This document shows, piece by piece, positions 42,746 through 52,464 of a stretch of 64,000 nt of DNA. The DNA comes from Acidobacteriota bacterium (GTDB lineage: Bacteria; Acidobacteriota; Terriglobia; Bryobacterales; Bryobacteraceae). Each line of letters begins with the position of its first letter. The first letter of the stretch is position 1. The translations under genes and the position numbers were made by a program. The stretch lies in contig JAFKEE010000047.1 in the NCBI GenBank assembly GCA_017307505.1, forward strand, positions 43,277 through 107,276, given 5' to 3'. Below the pieces are notes generated by a model that saw only the letters and a program-made list of their open reading frames with translations, made no database searches and was not told the origin of the DNA.

Positions 42746-43481
42746 GTCCGATTCTTTGACAGGCAAATTGAGAGGCAGACAGCCTCCGCGCGGACGTCCC
42801 CACGCTTGGCTAGACTACCATATTCGCTACCTATTCATGCATAGGCCGTTACCAGTGTATGACGCTAGCCAGCGCCTTGAAGATTGGCACTTGCTGGAAG
42901 CGACAACTAGACATGTGCGTAAGCGGTCAGCCCCCAACGGGTTCCAAGCCCCGCCGAGCATTGACGCATGCCAAGTCGACGCCGCTAGTTGGTCGTCTCC
43001 CCAGCCTAACGGAGCAAATGGGCGATGACGGCGAGCTTGAGTACCAGGCGATCATTATAATCATCGGTAGCGTACGATCGGGTGTCGGACGCGGTGGTTC
43101 TAACTTCTCCTCCGAATGAGAGGAAATTCCCACGACGGTGTTGGAGTCTCTATTTGCTTCGCCAGCCTTCTAGAGCTCCTCCTCGACTACAGGGATCGGA
43201 GAACGTCGGCCATTGAGGGTTTTCGTGCAGTGTGCGATTTGCTTTGCGCCTGCATCCAAGCGGGGGGCGAGATTGTTCGCCTCTTCCCTCGGTCGGTGCC
43301 CAATCTGGTCTCGCGTCAACAGACAGACGCCGATGGCGTCCTAGTCGTGAGCATCCTGCGGTTTGTACCGATGGGCAACCGTATCGCCAGTCTCTAGGCA
43401 AGCATCTAAAATCGACGCTCCCGTGTCTTGAAGGCCCACACAATCAATAAGTTTGCCGTACACAGGAGGCCAGATTCTGGG
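42746..43481. other. spacer upstream of the TAC operon
   Basis: About 740 bp with mixed short frames on both strands (for example 43116-43397 plus and 43150-43443 minus, mutually antisense) and no motif. Apart from the TAC control sites at its left end I see no gene. It ends at repeat copy B. Confidence 0.45.
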
Positions 43482-43577
43482 CTCGGTGGATGATAGACCG
43501 GTGAAGTCGCAAGTTGGAGGGAGTTGCTTCGGCTGAGTCCCGGGATGATACCCCCCCAATCGGAGGCCGGCATCTGG
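43482..43577. repeat. dispersed repeat, copy B
   Basis: Related to copy A at 40341-40440 (same orientation, about 70-75% by eye). It lies just upstream of pepD and, with copy A, brackets the transposase remnant and the TAC operon. Confidence 0.5.
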
Positions 43578-43680
43578 CGCTACGGGGCAGAGGGGCGCCG
43601 TCTCACGGATGGGGCGAACCTGCACGTTGCGGCAGGCGGCCGCTGTAGGATGGAGGGGTTGAAGTGAGAAACATACCTTT

Positions 43681-45129
43681 ATGACCTCTATTCTGGCGGA
43701 CCTGCAACCACACGCCCTTTGGCGGCACTTTGAAGCTCTTTCGGCCATTCCCCGCGCATCTGAGAAAGAGCAGGCGGCGCGCGCATATGTGCTCGCCCAG
43801 GCGGCGGCTCTCGGGCTCGAAGTGGTCCAGGATGCCGTGGGCAATGTCGTGGTGAGGAAGCCGGCGCGGCCGGGCCGCGAAGGGGCTCCGATGGCTGCGC
43901 TCCAGGGGCACCTGGACATGGTCTGCGAGAAGAACGAGGGGACGGCGCATAACTTCGACACCGATCCGATCCAGCTTGTTTTGGATGGGGATTGGGTGAA
44001 GGCGTCCGGTACGACGCTCGGGGCGGATAACGGAGTCGGGGTCGCGGCAGCCCTGGCCGTGATGGAGAGCACGGATGTCGCGCACGGTCCGCTGGAGTTT
44101 GTGTTCACGATCGACGAAGAGAGCGGTCTGACCGGTGCTTCCGAGTTTCCCAACAGCCTGTTGCAGTCGAAGTACTTCCTGAACCTGGATGGGGAGGAAG
44201 AGGGTACGTTGTGCATCGGATGCGCGGGCGGACTGAATACCGTGGCGCGGCGGACGGTCGAGTTGCGGCCCGCTCCGGCGGGGGAGGCACTGCGGATTAA
44301 AGTTTCCGGGTTGCAGGGCGGGCACTCCGGGCTGGATATCAACAAGGGCCGCGGCAACGCAGTGCGGATCCTGGGCCAGGTGCTGCAGGCGCTGTCGGGC
44401 GGGGGTCCGATTGCCGTGGCGGACCTGCAGGGCGGCAGCAAGCGCAATGCGATCCCTCGCGAAGCTTGGGCGACCGTGGTGGTGGATCCGGCGCGGATTG
44501 CCGAGCTCCGGACGACGTTGACGTTGTGGCAGGATGCGCTGCGGTCGGACCTGGGCTCGTTTGATGCGGGGCTGCGGATTTCCGCGGAACCGGCGGCGGC
44601 ACCGGCTCAAGTGTTGGACGATGCGGATGCGCGGGCGGTGATCGATCTACTGGCCAGCCAGCATCACGGCGTGCTGGCGATGAGTCCGGATGTGCCGGGA
44701 CTCGTGCAGACGTCCACGAATCTGGCGATTGTCGGTTTGAAGAATTCGGTGATTGAACTGGAGACCAGCCAACGCAGCCCGATTCTGAGCAGCAAACTAG
44801 CCGCGGCGCGGATCGTGAGCACGGTGTTCGCGCTGGCCGGCTTCCAGACGGAGCAGACCGGCGGATATCCGGGCTGGAAACCTGAACCGGGCAGCGAGAT
44901 TGTGCGGCTTTCCAAGGAAGTGCACAACGACGTCCTGGGCCATGTCCCGGAACTGGTGGCGATGCATGCGGGCCTGGAGTGCGGCGTGATCGGCGAGAAG
45001 CATCCCGGCATGGAGATGATCTCGTTCGGGCCGCATATCGTGGATGTACACAGCCCGAGCGAGCGGCTGAAGATCTCGTCCGTCGAACCGTTCTGGCGGT
45101 TCCTCACCGCGCTGCTGGAGCGGATCTGA
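43681..45129 (+). CDS. pepD: aminoacyl-histidine dipeptidase (Xaa-His dipeptidase, PepD)
   Basis: A 482-residue M20C metallopeptidase. PepD removes Xaa-His and related dipeptides in the cytoplasm with two metal ions. Visible motifs: metal-binding GHLDMVCEKN near residue 80, bridging Asp region in TLGADNGVGVAA, catalytic Glu in FTIDEESGLTGA, metal ligand in YFLNLDGEEEG, LQGGHSGLDINKGRGNAVRIL, and a final His in SPSERLKI context. The length and motif order are those of the family. The ATG is preceded by GGAGG about 27 nt upstream and GTGAGAAAC nearer; no better start is seen. Convergent with the FAD oxidoreductase gene. Confidence 0.93.
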   Translation: MTSILADLQPHALWRHFEALSAIPRASEKEQAARAYVLAQAAALGLEVVQDAVGNVVVRKPARPGREGAPMAALQGHLDMVCEKNEGTAHNFDTDPIQLVLDGDWVKASGTTLGADNGVGVAAALAVMESTDVAHGPLEFVFTIDEESGLTGASEFPNSLLQSKYFLNLDGEEEGTLCIGCAGGLNTVARRTVELRPAPAGEALRIKVSGLQGGHSGLDINKGRGNAVRILGQVLQALSGGGPIAVADLQGGSKRNAIPREAWATVVVDPARIAELRTTLTLWQDALRSDLGSFDAGLRISAEPAAAPAQVLDDADARAVIDLLASQHHGVLAMSPDVPGLVQTSTNLAIVGLKNSVIELETSQRSPILSSKLAAARIVSTVFALAGFQTEQTGGYPGWKPEPGSEIVRLSKEVHNDVLGHVPELVAMHAGLECGVIGEKHPGMEMISFGPHIVDVHSPSERLKISSVEPFWRFLTALLERI

Positions 45130-45160
45130 GCATCACAGCAGACGCATCTGAGCCTTCGGT

Positions 45161-46780
45161 TCAGCCGTTCAGCGCCAGAGAATGGGGCCGGTGCAGCGCG
45201 AAGCGGATGCGGTCGATTTCCTGGAAGGGCTTCAGGAAACCGGGTTCGTCCATGGGCCAGAGGGCAGCCGGTTGGGCCGTGGAACCGGAGGCGGCCAGCA
45301 GGCAGTTGACGGCACGGCGGGCGGCTTCGTTGGCTGCTTCCATGCAGGCCAGGTCGGTATAGGTCCGCACATAGTCCGAAGCCAGGAAGAAGTTTTCCAG
45401 TTCGACCTGAGCTTCGGGACGGAGTTGGAGCGAACCAGCGGTGTTGATAAGCAGCGGTTCCGCGTTGGTCGCCTCGCCGGGATTCGGGAACTCGATGTCG
45501 GGGTCGAGGAACCAGGCCAGCAGGCGGCCGTCGTCGATGGGTGTCGAACTTCCGTCGTTCAGGTGCTGCTTCAACTGATGCCAGACCTCCGCCTTGATCT
45601 CATCCGCACTGCAGAAACGGGCCGCTTTGCCGGTCAGGCTGCCGGGCGCCTCCCAATCTGAGATATCGACGGAGAGGATGCCGCGCACCGCGCCGTCGCC
45701 ATAGCGGGTGAGGTCCACGCCGGTCCAGAACTGGCGTTGGGAGATGGAGGTGAGGGCCCAGGGGGAGTCGAGGTAGATGACATGGCCGTGCGCCAGCGGC
45801 AGGTCCTCAGAGAGGTAAAACTGGATGCCGTTCATCCAACGTGTCTTCAGACTGCCGATGTTGGCCAGTGAAGGGGCAGCCTGCTTCAGCTCCGGAGTGA
45901 GTAGTGTGGCCATGACTTCGACGGGCAAGGCGGCGATGTAGTAATCGGCCGTGACAGCCGTCCCGTCCTCCAGCGTGACCCCAGTGACTTTGCCGGAGCC
46001 GGCCACGATGGAGGAGACGCGGGCACCGCGGTGGAAGACGACGCCGAGTCCCTCCAGATAGGTGGTCCACGGGTGGATCCAGACGTCGTTGGTCGGACCG
46101 GCGAGCAGGCGGTCGAAGACGCGATCGGGGCTCATCAAGCCATAAAAGAGCTGGAGCAGAATGTAGCCGACGGTGCGGGTGCTGCTCTCTTCGGCGCGCA
46201 TGGCGACGAGGGAGCGGGTCATGCCCTGTGCGAGGTAGGACTGGTAGAGGCGGGACATGCGCGGCGCTTCAATGAAGTCCCACCAGCGGATGTTCTCGTA
46301 CTCGGCCGTGCGGCGGGCCTGGCAACTGGTGGCCAGGATGAGAAGGCGGGTGACGAAGAAGACCGCTTCATCGGGCGGGACGCCCAGCGGGGTGAGCAAT
46401 TCCAGGAGGAAGACGCGGAAGTCGTCGAGGGTGCGCGGAGTGCGGGCGAGCCAGGTGATCTCGGAGAGTCCGGCGCGAGCCAGCAGGATGCGGGTGGCGA
46501 CCACCAGGTTCTGGAATGTGTTGCCGCCCGAGCCGTAGGGGATGCGGGCCATCGTGTCGGTGACGTGCTTGTAGAAACCCGGGAAGAAGCGGAAGCCGTG
46601 TTCACCGGGCAGGTCGAGACGGCCGCCGACACCGGACCCGGGCACCGGCATGGATCGGGCTTTGCCGCCCAGAACGGGTTTTCGCTCGTAGACGTGGACC
46701 TGGAAGCCCCGTTCCGCCAACTCGTGCGCCGCGCTGAGTCCGGCGACGCCTCCGCCCAGAACCGCCACTTTGCCCGTCAT
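45161..46780 (-). CDS. FAD-dependent oxidoreductase, phytoene desaturase/hydroxysqualene dehydroxylase-like
   Basis: A 539-residue flavoprotein of the amine-oxidase/phytoene-desaturase clan. The dinucleotide site is VAVLGGGVAGLSAAHELAERG at the N-terminus, followed by YERKPVLGGKA, GEHGFRFFPGFYKHVTDTM, and a C-terminal FAD-closing segment (LASDYVRTYTDLACMEAANEAARRAVNCLL). The similarity to carotenoid desaturases and squalene-associated dehydroxylases suggests an isoprenoid-lipid substrate (inference). No other terpenoid gene is nearby. The ATG (MTGKVAVL) is the only sensible start; the longer frame is noise. Its 3' end is close to a small UUCG-type hairpin (45148-45164) shared with the end of pepD. 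Confidence 0.83.
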   Translation of the reverse strand: MTGKVAVLGGGVAGLSAAHELAERGFQVHVYERKPVLGGKARSMPVPGSGVGGRLDLPGEHGFRFFPGFYKHVTDTMARIPYGSGGNTFQNLVVATRILLARAGLSEITWLARTPRTLDDFRVFLLELLTPLGVPPDEAVFFVTRLLILATSCQARRTAEYENIRWWDFIEAPRMSRLYQSYLAQGMTRSLVAMRAEESSTRTVGYILLQLFYGLMSPDRVFDRLLAGPTNDVWIHPWTTYLEGLGVVFHRGARVSSIVAGSGKVTGVTLEDGTAVTADYYIAALPVEVMATLLTPELKQAAPSLANIGSLKTRWMNGIQFYLSEDLPLAHGHVIYLDSPWALTSISQRQFWTGVDLTRYGDGAVRGILSVDISDWEAPGSLTGKAARFCSADEIKAEVWHQLKQHLNDGSSTPIDDGRLLAWFLDPDIEFPNPGEATNAEPLLINTAGSLQLRPEAQVELENFFLASDYVRTYTDLACMEAANEAARRAVNCLLAASGSTAQPAALWPMDEPGFLKPFQEIDRIRFALHRPHSLALNG

Positions 46781-46977
46781 GATTGGGCAATTGTAGCTCC
46801 GGTGGCGCAGGGACGGAAGCATCCAATACCTAACGTTCAATTTTCGCCGCAGCGCGGGGCGAACCGGGCTCGATTGACCCGGGGCGGCGCTTTGCGGCGG
46901 AGAAACCGGAGGCAGGCGGGGCGTACACAGGGACGGGCTCCAGACGACTCTCAGGACTGGACCCCGTCCCTGGCGGC

Positions 46978-47514
46978 CTATTCCGGAGCGTCCACAGGGG
47001 CGGCGAAGATCCAGCCTGGCGCAGTCCCGGCCGACTGGCGGAGCATCAGGTTCAATTGGGCCGTATGGTGCTGCACGTGGCGCATGCTGTGGATCAGGAG
47101 TTCCGCATGGGTCATCTTCCAGATGGGAATGCCACAGGGACTGGCAGCCGCCTCGGAGGTCAGCCGATCGATGTACGCGGCGAGGGACCGTCGAGCGTAG
47201 TGCAGGTAGGTGAGAAGCTCCTCCCGGGTAAAGGGCTGACTGGGCAGTACACCGGCGGGGTCGAGTTCGCTGAGCGTGAATGGGGCCGGGGGCTCGAAGG
47301 CACCCTGGGAGCCGTTGGCGTGGTAGTCGAGGAAGAAGATCGTGTGGTAAGCCATGTACCAGAAGCCCACGGTGCCGTGCGTCTTCCATTCGGGCGGGCC
47401 GGAATCCTCCGCCCATAGCTCGTCTGGGCAGGCCAGAATTGCGCGTTCGAGCATTCCGATGGAGGCGCCGAACTGGCGCGTGAGCATGGGTTTCCAGAAG
47501 AGTTCGAAGTCCAT
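46978..47514 (-). CDS. DinB-family protein
   Basis: A 178-residue four-helix-bundle protein. Helix 1-2 contains MLERAILACPDELW, a central His is in FWYMAYHTIFFLDYHAN, and the closing helix has HSMRHVQHHTAQLNLMLRQ (H-x3-H), which together make the DinB metal triad. It differs clearly from the DinB protein at 29625-30131. The ATG (MDFELFWKP) is chosen because the longer frame begins with unlike residues. Function unknown beyond the family. Confidence 0.83.
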   Translation of the reverse strand: MDFELFWKPMLTRQFGASIGMLERAILACPDELWAEDSGPPEWKTHGTVGFWYMAYHTIFFLDYHANGSQGAFEPPAPFTLSELDPAGVLPSQPFTREELLTYLHYARRSLAAYIDRLTSEAAASPCGIPIWKMTHAELLIHSMRHVQHHTAQLNLMLRQSAGTAPGWIFAAPVDAPE

Positions 47515-47682
47515 TGAGAGGAGGCCTCCAGGGTTGAAAGGGATCGTTGCGAGAACCTGCCGGATTCCCACAAGCAGCGGACGTTGTTGTGAGTTGGGGC
47601 GCGCGTCTGGTCAGAGGTAGGGTAACAGGTTCCGTGACGGCATCCGCAGAACTACGCAGATCGACCCGGGCGGTGAAAATGA

Positions 47683-47724
47683 GAAGGGCCGGGCAACTCC
47701 CGTGGAGGAGCTGCCCGGCCCTTC
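47683..47724 (-). terminator. terminator after the DUF1080 gene
   Basis: Perfect 13-bp arms GAAGGGCCGGGCA and TGCCCGGCCCTTC with a 16-nt loop, 47 nt after the DUF1080 stop codon. On the minus strand the stem is followed by TCATTTTC, a weak T-tract. Confidence 0.7.
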
Positions 47725-47771
47725 GTTGCAGTCAGGCGGCTGAGGTCCGCCCGGCGCGGCTCGGCAGCCGG

Positions 47772-48731
<960 letters not shown>

Positions 48732-48849
48732 TGTTTCCAATGTAGCGCGCAGGCGCCCCAGGCAGCGCCGGTTCGACGGGGAATCTTTCGCCGCAGCCTG
48801 GGCGCCCCGAACGAAATGCCGCGCGGTTCGTGGTGTATACTTCCGTTCC

Positions 48850-49812
48850 ATGCGAATTGCCCTTGCGGTGCTCCTTCTCTTCGCCGCTGGTCTCCAGGGC
48901 CAGACCCGGCCGGCCACGACCGCTGACTTTGAGCGCTGGATGAAAGAGCTCTCGAACTGGGGCCGCTGGGGCAAGACGGATGAACTGGGGACCTTGAATC
49001 TGATCACTCCGGCCACGCGCCAGGCTGCCGCCCGGCTGGTAAGGGAAGGGGTGGCGGTGTCGCTGTCGCACGATGCTGACAAGCAAGCGGCTCCGGACAA
49101 CGCCCGGCCGTTCGTGCACGAGATGATCACGACCTCGGAGCAGCCGGGCGCCGACATCTTCCGCGACTCCTTCAGCATCGTGCATCACGGGATTATGCAT
49201 ACGCACCTGGATGCGTTGTGCCATTTCTCGTATAAGGGGGCCAGCTACAACGGGTTCTCCACGAAGGAAGTCACCAGCAAGGGCGCCGCAAGGCTTTCGA
49301 TTGAGAGTGCGCGAAACGGGCTGTTTGCCCGCGGAGTCCTCATCGACATTCCGGAGTTGAAGGGCGTGCCGTATCTGGAGCCTGGCGCGGCGATCTTTCC
49401 GGAAGACCTGGACGCCTGGGAGAAGAAGACCGGGGTGCGGGTGAAGGCGGGCGATATCGTCTTTATCCGTACGGGGCGCTGGGCGCGCCGCGCGGAGAAG
49501 GGTCCGTGGTCGATGGCAGAGCGGGCCGGCCTGCATGCGTCCAGCGTGGCCTGGCTGCATCAGCGCGACATCGCCGTTCTGGGCAGCGACGCCTCCGCCG
49601 ATGTCTGGCCATCGCAGGTGGAGGGGATCCAACAACCGGTGCATACGCTGGTGATTGTGGCCATGGGCACGCCCATTCTCGACAACGTCGATCTGGAGGA
49701 ACTGAGCAAGCAGAGCCGCCAGCGGAAGCGTTGGGACTTCCTGTTGACGGCGGCTCCGTTGACCGTGCCCGGCGCTACGGGGTCGGCGCTGAATCCGATT
49801 GCGATCTTCTAA
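48850..49812 (+). CDS. cyclase-family (kynurenine-formamidase-like) hydrolase, secreted
   Basis: A 320-residue protein with a signal peptide (MRIALAVLLLFAAGLQGQ). It has the cyclase-family metal motif: GIMHTHLDALCHF, which fits the HxxTHxDxPxH pattern, then GDIVFIRTGRW and VAWLHQRDIAVLGSDASADVWPS. Members hydrolyse formyl-kynurenine, cyclic imides or related amides. The ATG start is set by the signal peptide; it diverges from the DUF1080 gene with 118 bp between. A bicupin gene follows 48 bp downstream on the same strand. Confidence 0.88.
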   Translation: MRIALAVLLLFAAGLQGQTRPATTADFERWMKELSNWGRWGKTDELGTLNLITPATRQAAARLVREGVAVSLSHDADKQAAPDNARPFVHEMITTSEQPGADIFRDSFSIVHHGIMHTHLDALCHFSYKGASYNGFSTKEVTSKGAARLSIESARNGLFARGVLIDIPELKGVPYLEPGAAIFPEDLDAWEKKTGVRVKAGDIVFIRTGRWARRAEKGPWSMAERAGLHASSVAWLHQRDIAVLGSDASADVWPSQVEGIQQPVHTLVIVAMGTPILDNVDLEELSKQSRQRKRWDFLLTAAPLTVPGATGSALNPIAIF

Positions 49813-49860
49813 GTGGCGGGCAGCGGGCGGCAGCCGCCGCGAGTATGATCGTAGTGACTT

Positions 49861-50772
49861 ATGAGGACGATTGGACAAGCGGAAGCGCGGCCGGCGGCTG
49901 CGGAGGGCATCGGTTCACCAGAGACGGGCGGAAGAACGCGACGGTGGTTCGCGGCGCTCGGGTTCGCAGCGGCGATGGCCGGATCTGCCTGGGCGGCCGC
50001 GGGCAAGGGGATCCCGCTCGAGAAGTGGAGTCTGCCGGCAGGCAAGGCCGGGGTCCAGATCAGGCCGGTGTTGACGGGGGAAATCCGCGGAGTGAGCACC
50101 GACCAGGTGTTCATCGTGGGTCCGGGCCAGCATGTGGAACCTGCCCACGCGAAAGAAGCGGTGGTCTGGCTGATCCTGGAAGGCAAAGCGACTATGCTGG
50201 CAGGCACGTCGAAGTACGAGGTGCAGGGCGAGACGATTGCGCGGGCTCCGCAGGGGGTGGCGTGGCAGATCAACGTGGCCCAGGGCGAGATGCTGCGGGC
50301 GGTGCGCATTCGGAGAGAGCTGACCGCGGACGACCTGGCCGAACTGAAGAAATTCCCGCAAAACAATGCGGCTCCGCTGGTGAAGAAGTTCAGCGAATGT
50401 ACGCCGTACGGAGAGGCGATCAAGAGCCCGAAGACGGTGAGCCGGACGTTGTTGCCGGAGAACTATGTGCCCAGGATGGCGGTGGGCACGGTGGAGACGA
50501 CGGGTCCGGACACGGTGGGCCGGCACAAGCACCCGATGCTGGAGCAGATCTTCCTGGGGCTGAAGGGGAACGATATTACGGTACTGGCGGACGAGCACAG
50601 CGCGAATCTGACGGAGTTCTCCATTCTGCATATTCCCTTGGGGTCGAATCATGGCGCGGAAGTAGCGGGCGGCAAGAAGCTGCACTACATCTGGATGGAC
50701 TTCTTTATTGCCAAAGAGGGGCAGGAGTATCTGAAGAACCACCTGACGTTGGATCCGGGGAAGAAGAAGTAG
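49861..50772 (+). CDS. bicupin protein, probably periplasmic
   Basis: A 303-residue protein with a Tat-like or plain signal region (RTRRWFAALGFAAAMAGSAWA; the RR precedes a hydrophobic stretch). Two cupin barrels follow: VFIVGPGQHVEPAHAKEAVVWLILEGKATM with GETIARAPQGVAWQI, and GPDTVGRHKHPMLEQIFLGLKG with FSILHIPLGSNHG. Metal-binding His and Glu are clear in the second (HKH...E, H). The reaction is unknown. It lies just after the cyclase gene and may share its transcript. Confidence 0.78.
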   Translation: MRTIGQAEARPAAAEGIGSPETGGRTRRWFAALGFAAAMAGSAWAAAGKGIPLEKWSLPAGKAGVQIRPVLTGEIRGVSTDQVFIVGPGQHVEPAHAKEAVVWLILEGKATMLAGTSKYEVQGETIARAPQGVAWQINVAQGEMLRAVRIRRELTADDLAELKKFPQNNAAPLVKKFSECTPYGEAIKSPKTVSRTLLPENYVPRMAVGTVETTGPDTVGRHKHPMLEQIFLGLKGNDITVLADEHSANLTEFSILHIPLGSNHGAEVAGGKKLHYIWMDFFIAKEGQEYLKNHLTLDPGKKK

Positions 50773-50863
50773 CGCGCGGGTTGAGGAAAGACTATTGGTA
50801 CTGGGCCCAAAATAGCTGGCTCTAGCGGGTAGGCCGTCATAGGATGGTGGAGAGGCAAAGCTG

Positions 50864-51421
50864 TTGAACCTCCTGATCCCACCGCCCATCCCGCCGCTGA
50901 TTGAGATCGTGCTTCTGATGACCGTTGCGATCGCGGCCTTTTTCGATATTCGAAACCGAAAGATTCCGAATCCGGTTGCCGTGGCCGGCGCTTTTTGCGG
51001 AGTGGCTGCCAACGGTTACCTCGGAGGAGTGCAGGGATTGAAGACTTCCGTCATCGGCTTTGTGGTTGCCTTTGGGGTCTACTTTCTGCTGTACGTTCTT
51101 CATGCGATGGGCGCCGGGGATGTGAAGCTGATGGGGGCGGTCGGAGCGATTCTCGGATTGCGGGCCTGGATTCCGGTCCTGCTGGCCACGATGATCCTGG
51201 GCGCAGTGTTTGCCCTCGTTCTTGCGTTGTCAAAAGGGCGGCTGCGTTCCACGCTGTGGAATGTGGGCTACCTGGCGAGGGAACTGGCGGCCTTCCGGGC
51301 TCCCTGGATGACCCACAAGCAGCTGGATGTAAAGCAGGAAGGGACGTTGCGGTTGCCGCATGGGGCATCGATTGCGGCGGGGGTTGTGGTGGTGCTGGCG
51401 GGGATGCACGGGTGGATTTGA
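50864..51421 (+). CDS. cpaA: CpaA/TadV prepilin peptidase of the Flp pilus
   Basis: A 185-residue polytopic membrane aspartyl protease. Two catalytic Asp are in FFDIRNRKIPN (residue ~29) and GAGDVKLMGA (~83). Hydrophobic segments at about 10-25, 38-50, 60-80, 92-125 and 165-183 fit the type 4 prepilin peptidase (A24A) fold without the methylase domain. It cleaves the Flp pilin leader at the inner membrane. Translation starts at TTG (50864), preceded by GGAGAGG. It opens the Tad locus on the plus strand, convergent with the DnaJ-like gene. Confidence 0.9.
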   Translation: MNLLIPPPIPPLIEIVLLMTVAIAAFFDIRNRKIPNPVAVAGAFCGVAANGYLGGVQGLKTSVIGFVVAFGVYFLLYVLHAMGAGDVKLMGAVGAILGLRAWIPVLLATMILGAVFALVLALSKGRLRSTLWNVGYLARELAAFRAPWMTHKQLDVKQEGTLRLPHGASIAAGVVVVLAGMHGWI

Positions 51422-51547
51422 ATCGGAGCGCCCGGATCTGATCCAAGGTAGGGGCCCGGCAATCCCGCTGCCTTTCCGGCGTTGGTGGGGCGATCGACCG
51501 CGGTGGGTGTAGAATCCGAGCCCGGCTAGAAGGCTCGCGATCGAAGT

Positions 51548-52168
51548 CTATTCGGCAACTCTTCCTTCGTAAACTTCACTAACCAATGGAGAAGGCTCGG
51601 TACTCTGGCTGCGGCCACTTTCAGAGGCCTTAATCAGCTTGTAGAGAATCCGATTCTGCGGAAGATTCGCTTCCACGTGATCCACACCCAGACCGGTAAT
51701 CACCATATCGCTGGATTCGTCCATAAACGCGAGGTTCTTGTCCTTCAGGTACCACAGCGTAAACAGAAGGTGTTCCCGGGGTGAGATCATCATCGTTTCC
51801 AGCTCGAGTACTGATAGGCCTGGCCGCTCAGGATTGCTCCTCCGGCGATTGTAGAGCAGGCATAGCACGCCCATCCGACGGTTGGCTTCTCCGTCGATGC
51901 CCAACTCGAACTCCTTCATGCCGAAGACTCCTAACGGTTGAAGCCGTTTTGCGTGGTATTCGGCATCATAGTCGAGTCTCGCCGCAACATCGGAGAGAGT
52001 CCGGTAGGCCCTGTTGAGCAACATGAACCGGTCAATATCACCAGTCTGAGGGTTGTCCGGATGGTAGCGCGACGCCAACATTCGAAATACCCGCTGGATC
52101 GTACTCGCTTCGGCGTTGGGACTGATCTGCATCAGCTCGTAGAAATCGACGAACGTCTCTTCTGGCAT
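51548..52168 (-). CDS. J-domain protein in the Tad locus
   Basis: A 206-residue protein. Residues 8-70 form a J domain (FYELMQISPNAEASTIQRVFRMLASRYHPDNP), with the HPD at H36-P37-D38 that triggers DnaK ATPase. Residues 75-206 have no recognised domain; the helical segment RMGVLCLLYNRRRSNPERPGLSVLELETMMISPREHLLFTLWYLKDKNL recalls winged-helix or regulatory domains. It ends the minus-strand Tad operon, after the 34-residue peptide. A co-chaperone for pilus assembly is an inference from position. Confidence 0.85.
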   Translation of the reverse strand: MPEETFVDFYELMQISPNAEASTIQRVFRMLASRYHPDNPQTGDIDRFMLLNRAYRTLSDVAARLDYDAEYHAKRLQPLGVFGMKEFELGIDGEANRRMGVLCLLYNRRRSNPERPGLSVLELETMMISPREHLLFTLWYLKDKNLAFMDESSDMVITGLGVDHVEANLPQNRILYKLIKASESGRSQSTEPSPLVSEVYEGRVAE

Positions 52169-52325
52169 GTGAAATCTTCTATCCTCTTGCCATGCCTTCA
52201 GTCACCAAGAGCGCGATCCAAAGGAAGGAATGGGTCCGGCGACGCTGAGACTTCGGACCGAAGCCGCATCGCCACCGGGACACCACAATCCGAACTTCAG
52301 CAGCCAAGCGCGGCGCGCCGCCGTC

Positions 52326-52430
52326 TCAGCGAAAGTCTCTCATCTTCCTATTTCTTCTACGCAGCAGATACATAATCAGCAGAATGACTGAGCCAGCAAA
52401 ACTCACGCCAGCAATTATCTGATCAGACAT
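52326..52430 (-). CDS. 34-residue single-span membrane peptide in the Tad operon
   Basis: A short frame, ATG at 52430, stop TGA at 52326, coding MSDQIIAGVSFAGSVILLIM followed by YLLRRRNRKMRDFR. It is one hydrophobic helix (about residues 5-23) plus a strongly basic cytoplasmic tail. A strong GGAGG ribosome site precedes the ATG by 7 nt. It sits 34 nt after tadC and before the J-domain gene. Small single-span proteins of this kind are easily missed; a role as pilus-assembly accessory is only positional inference. Confidence 0.7.
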   Translation of the reverse strand: MSDQIIAGVSFAGSVILLIMYLLRRRNRKMRDFR

Positions 52431-52464
52431 GATACAACCTCCAGTTTCGAATTCAAAACGCTCT

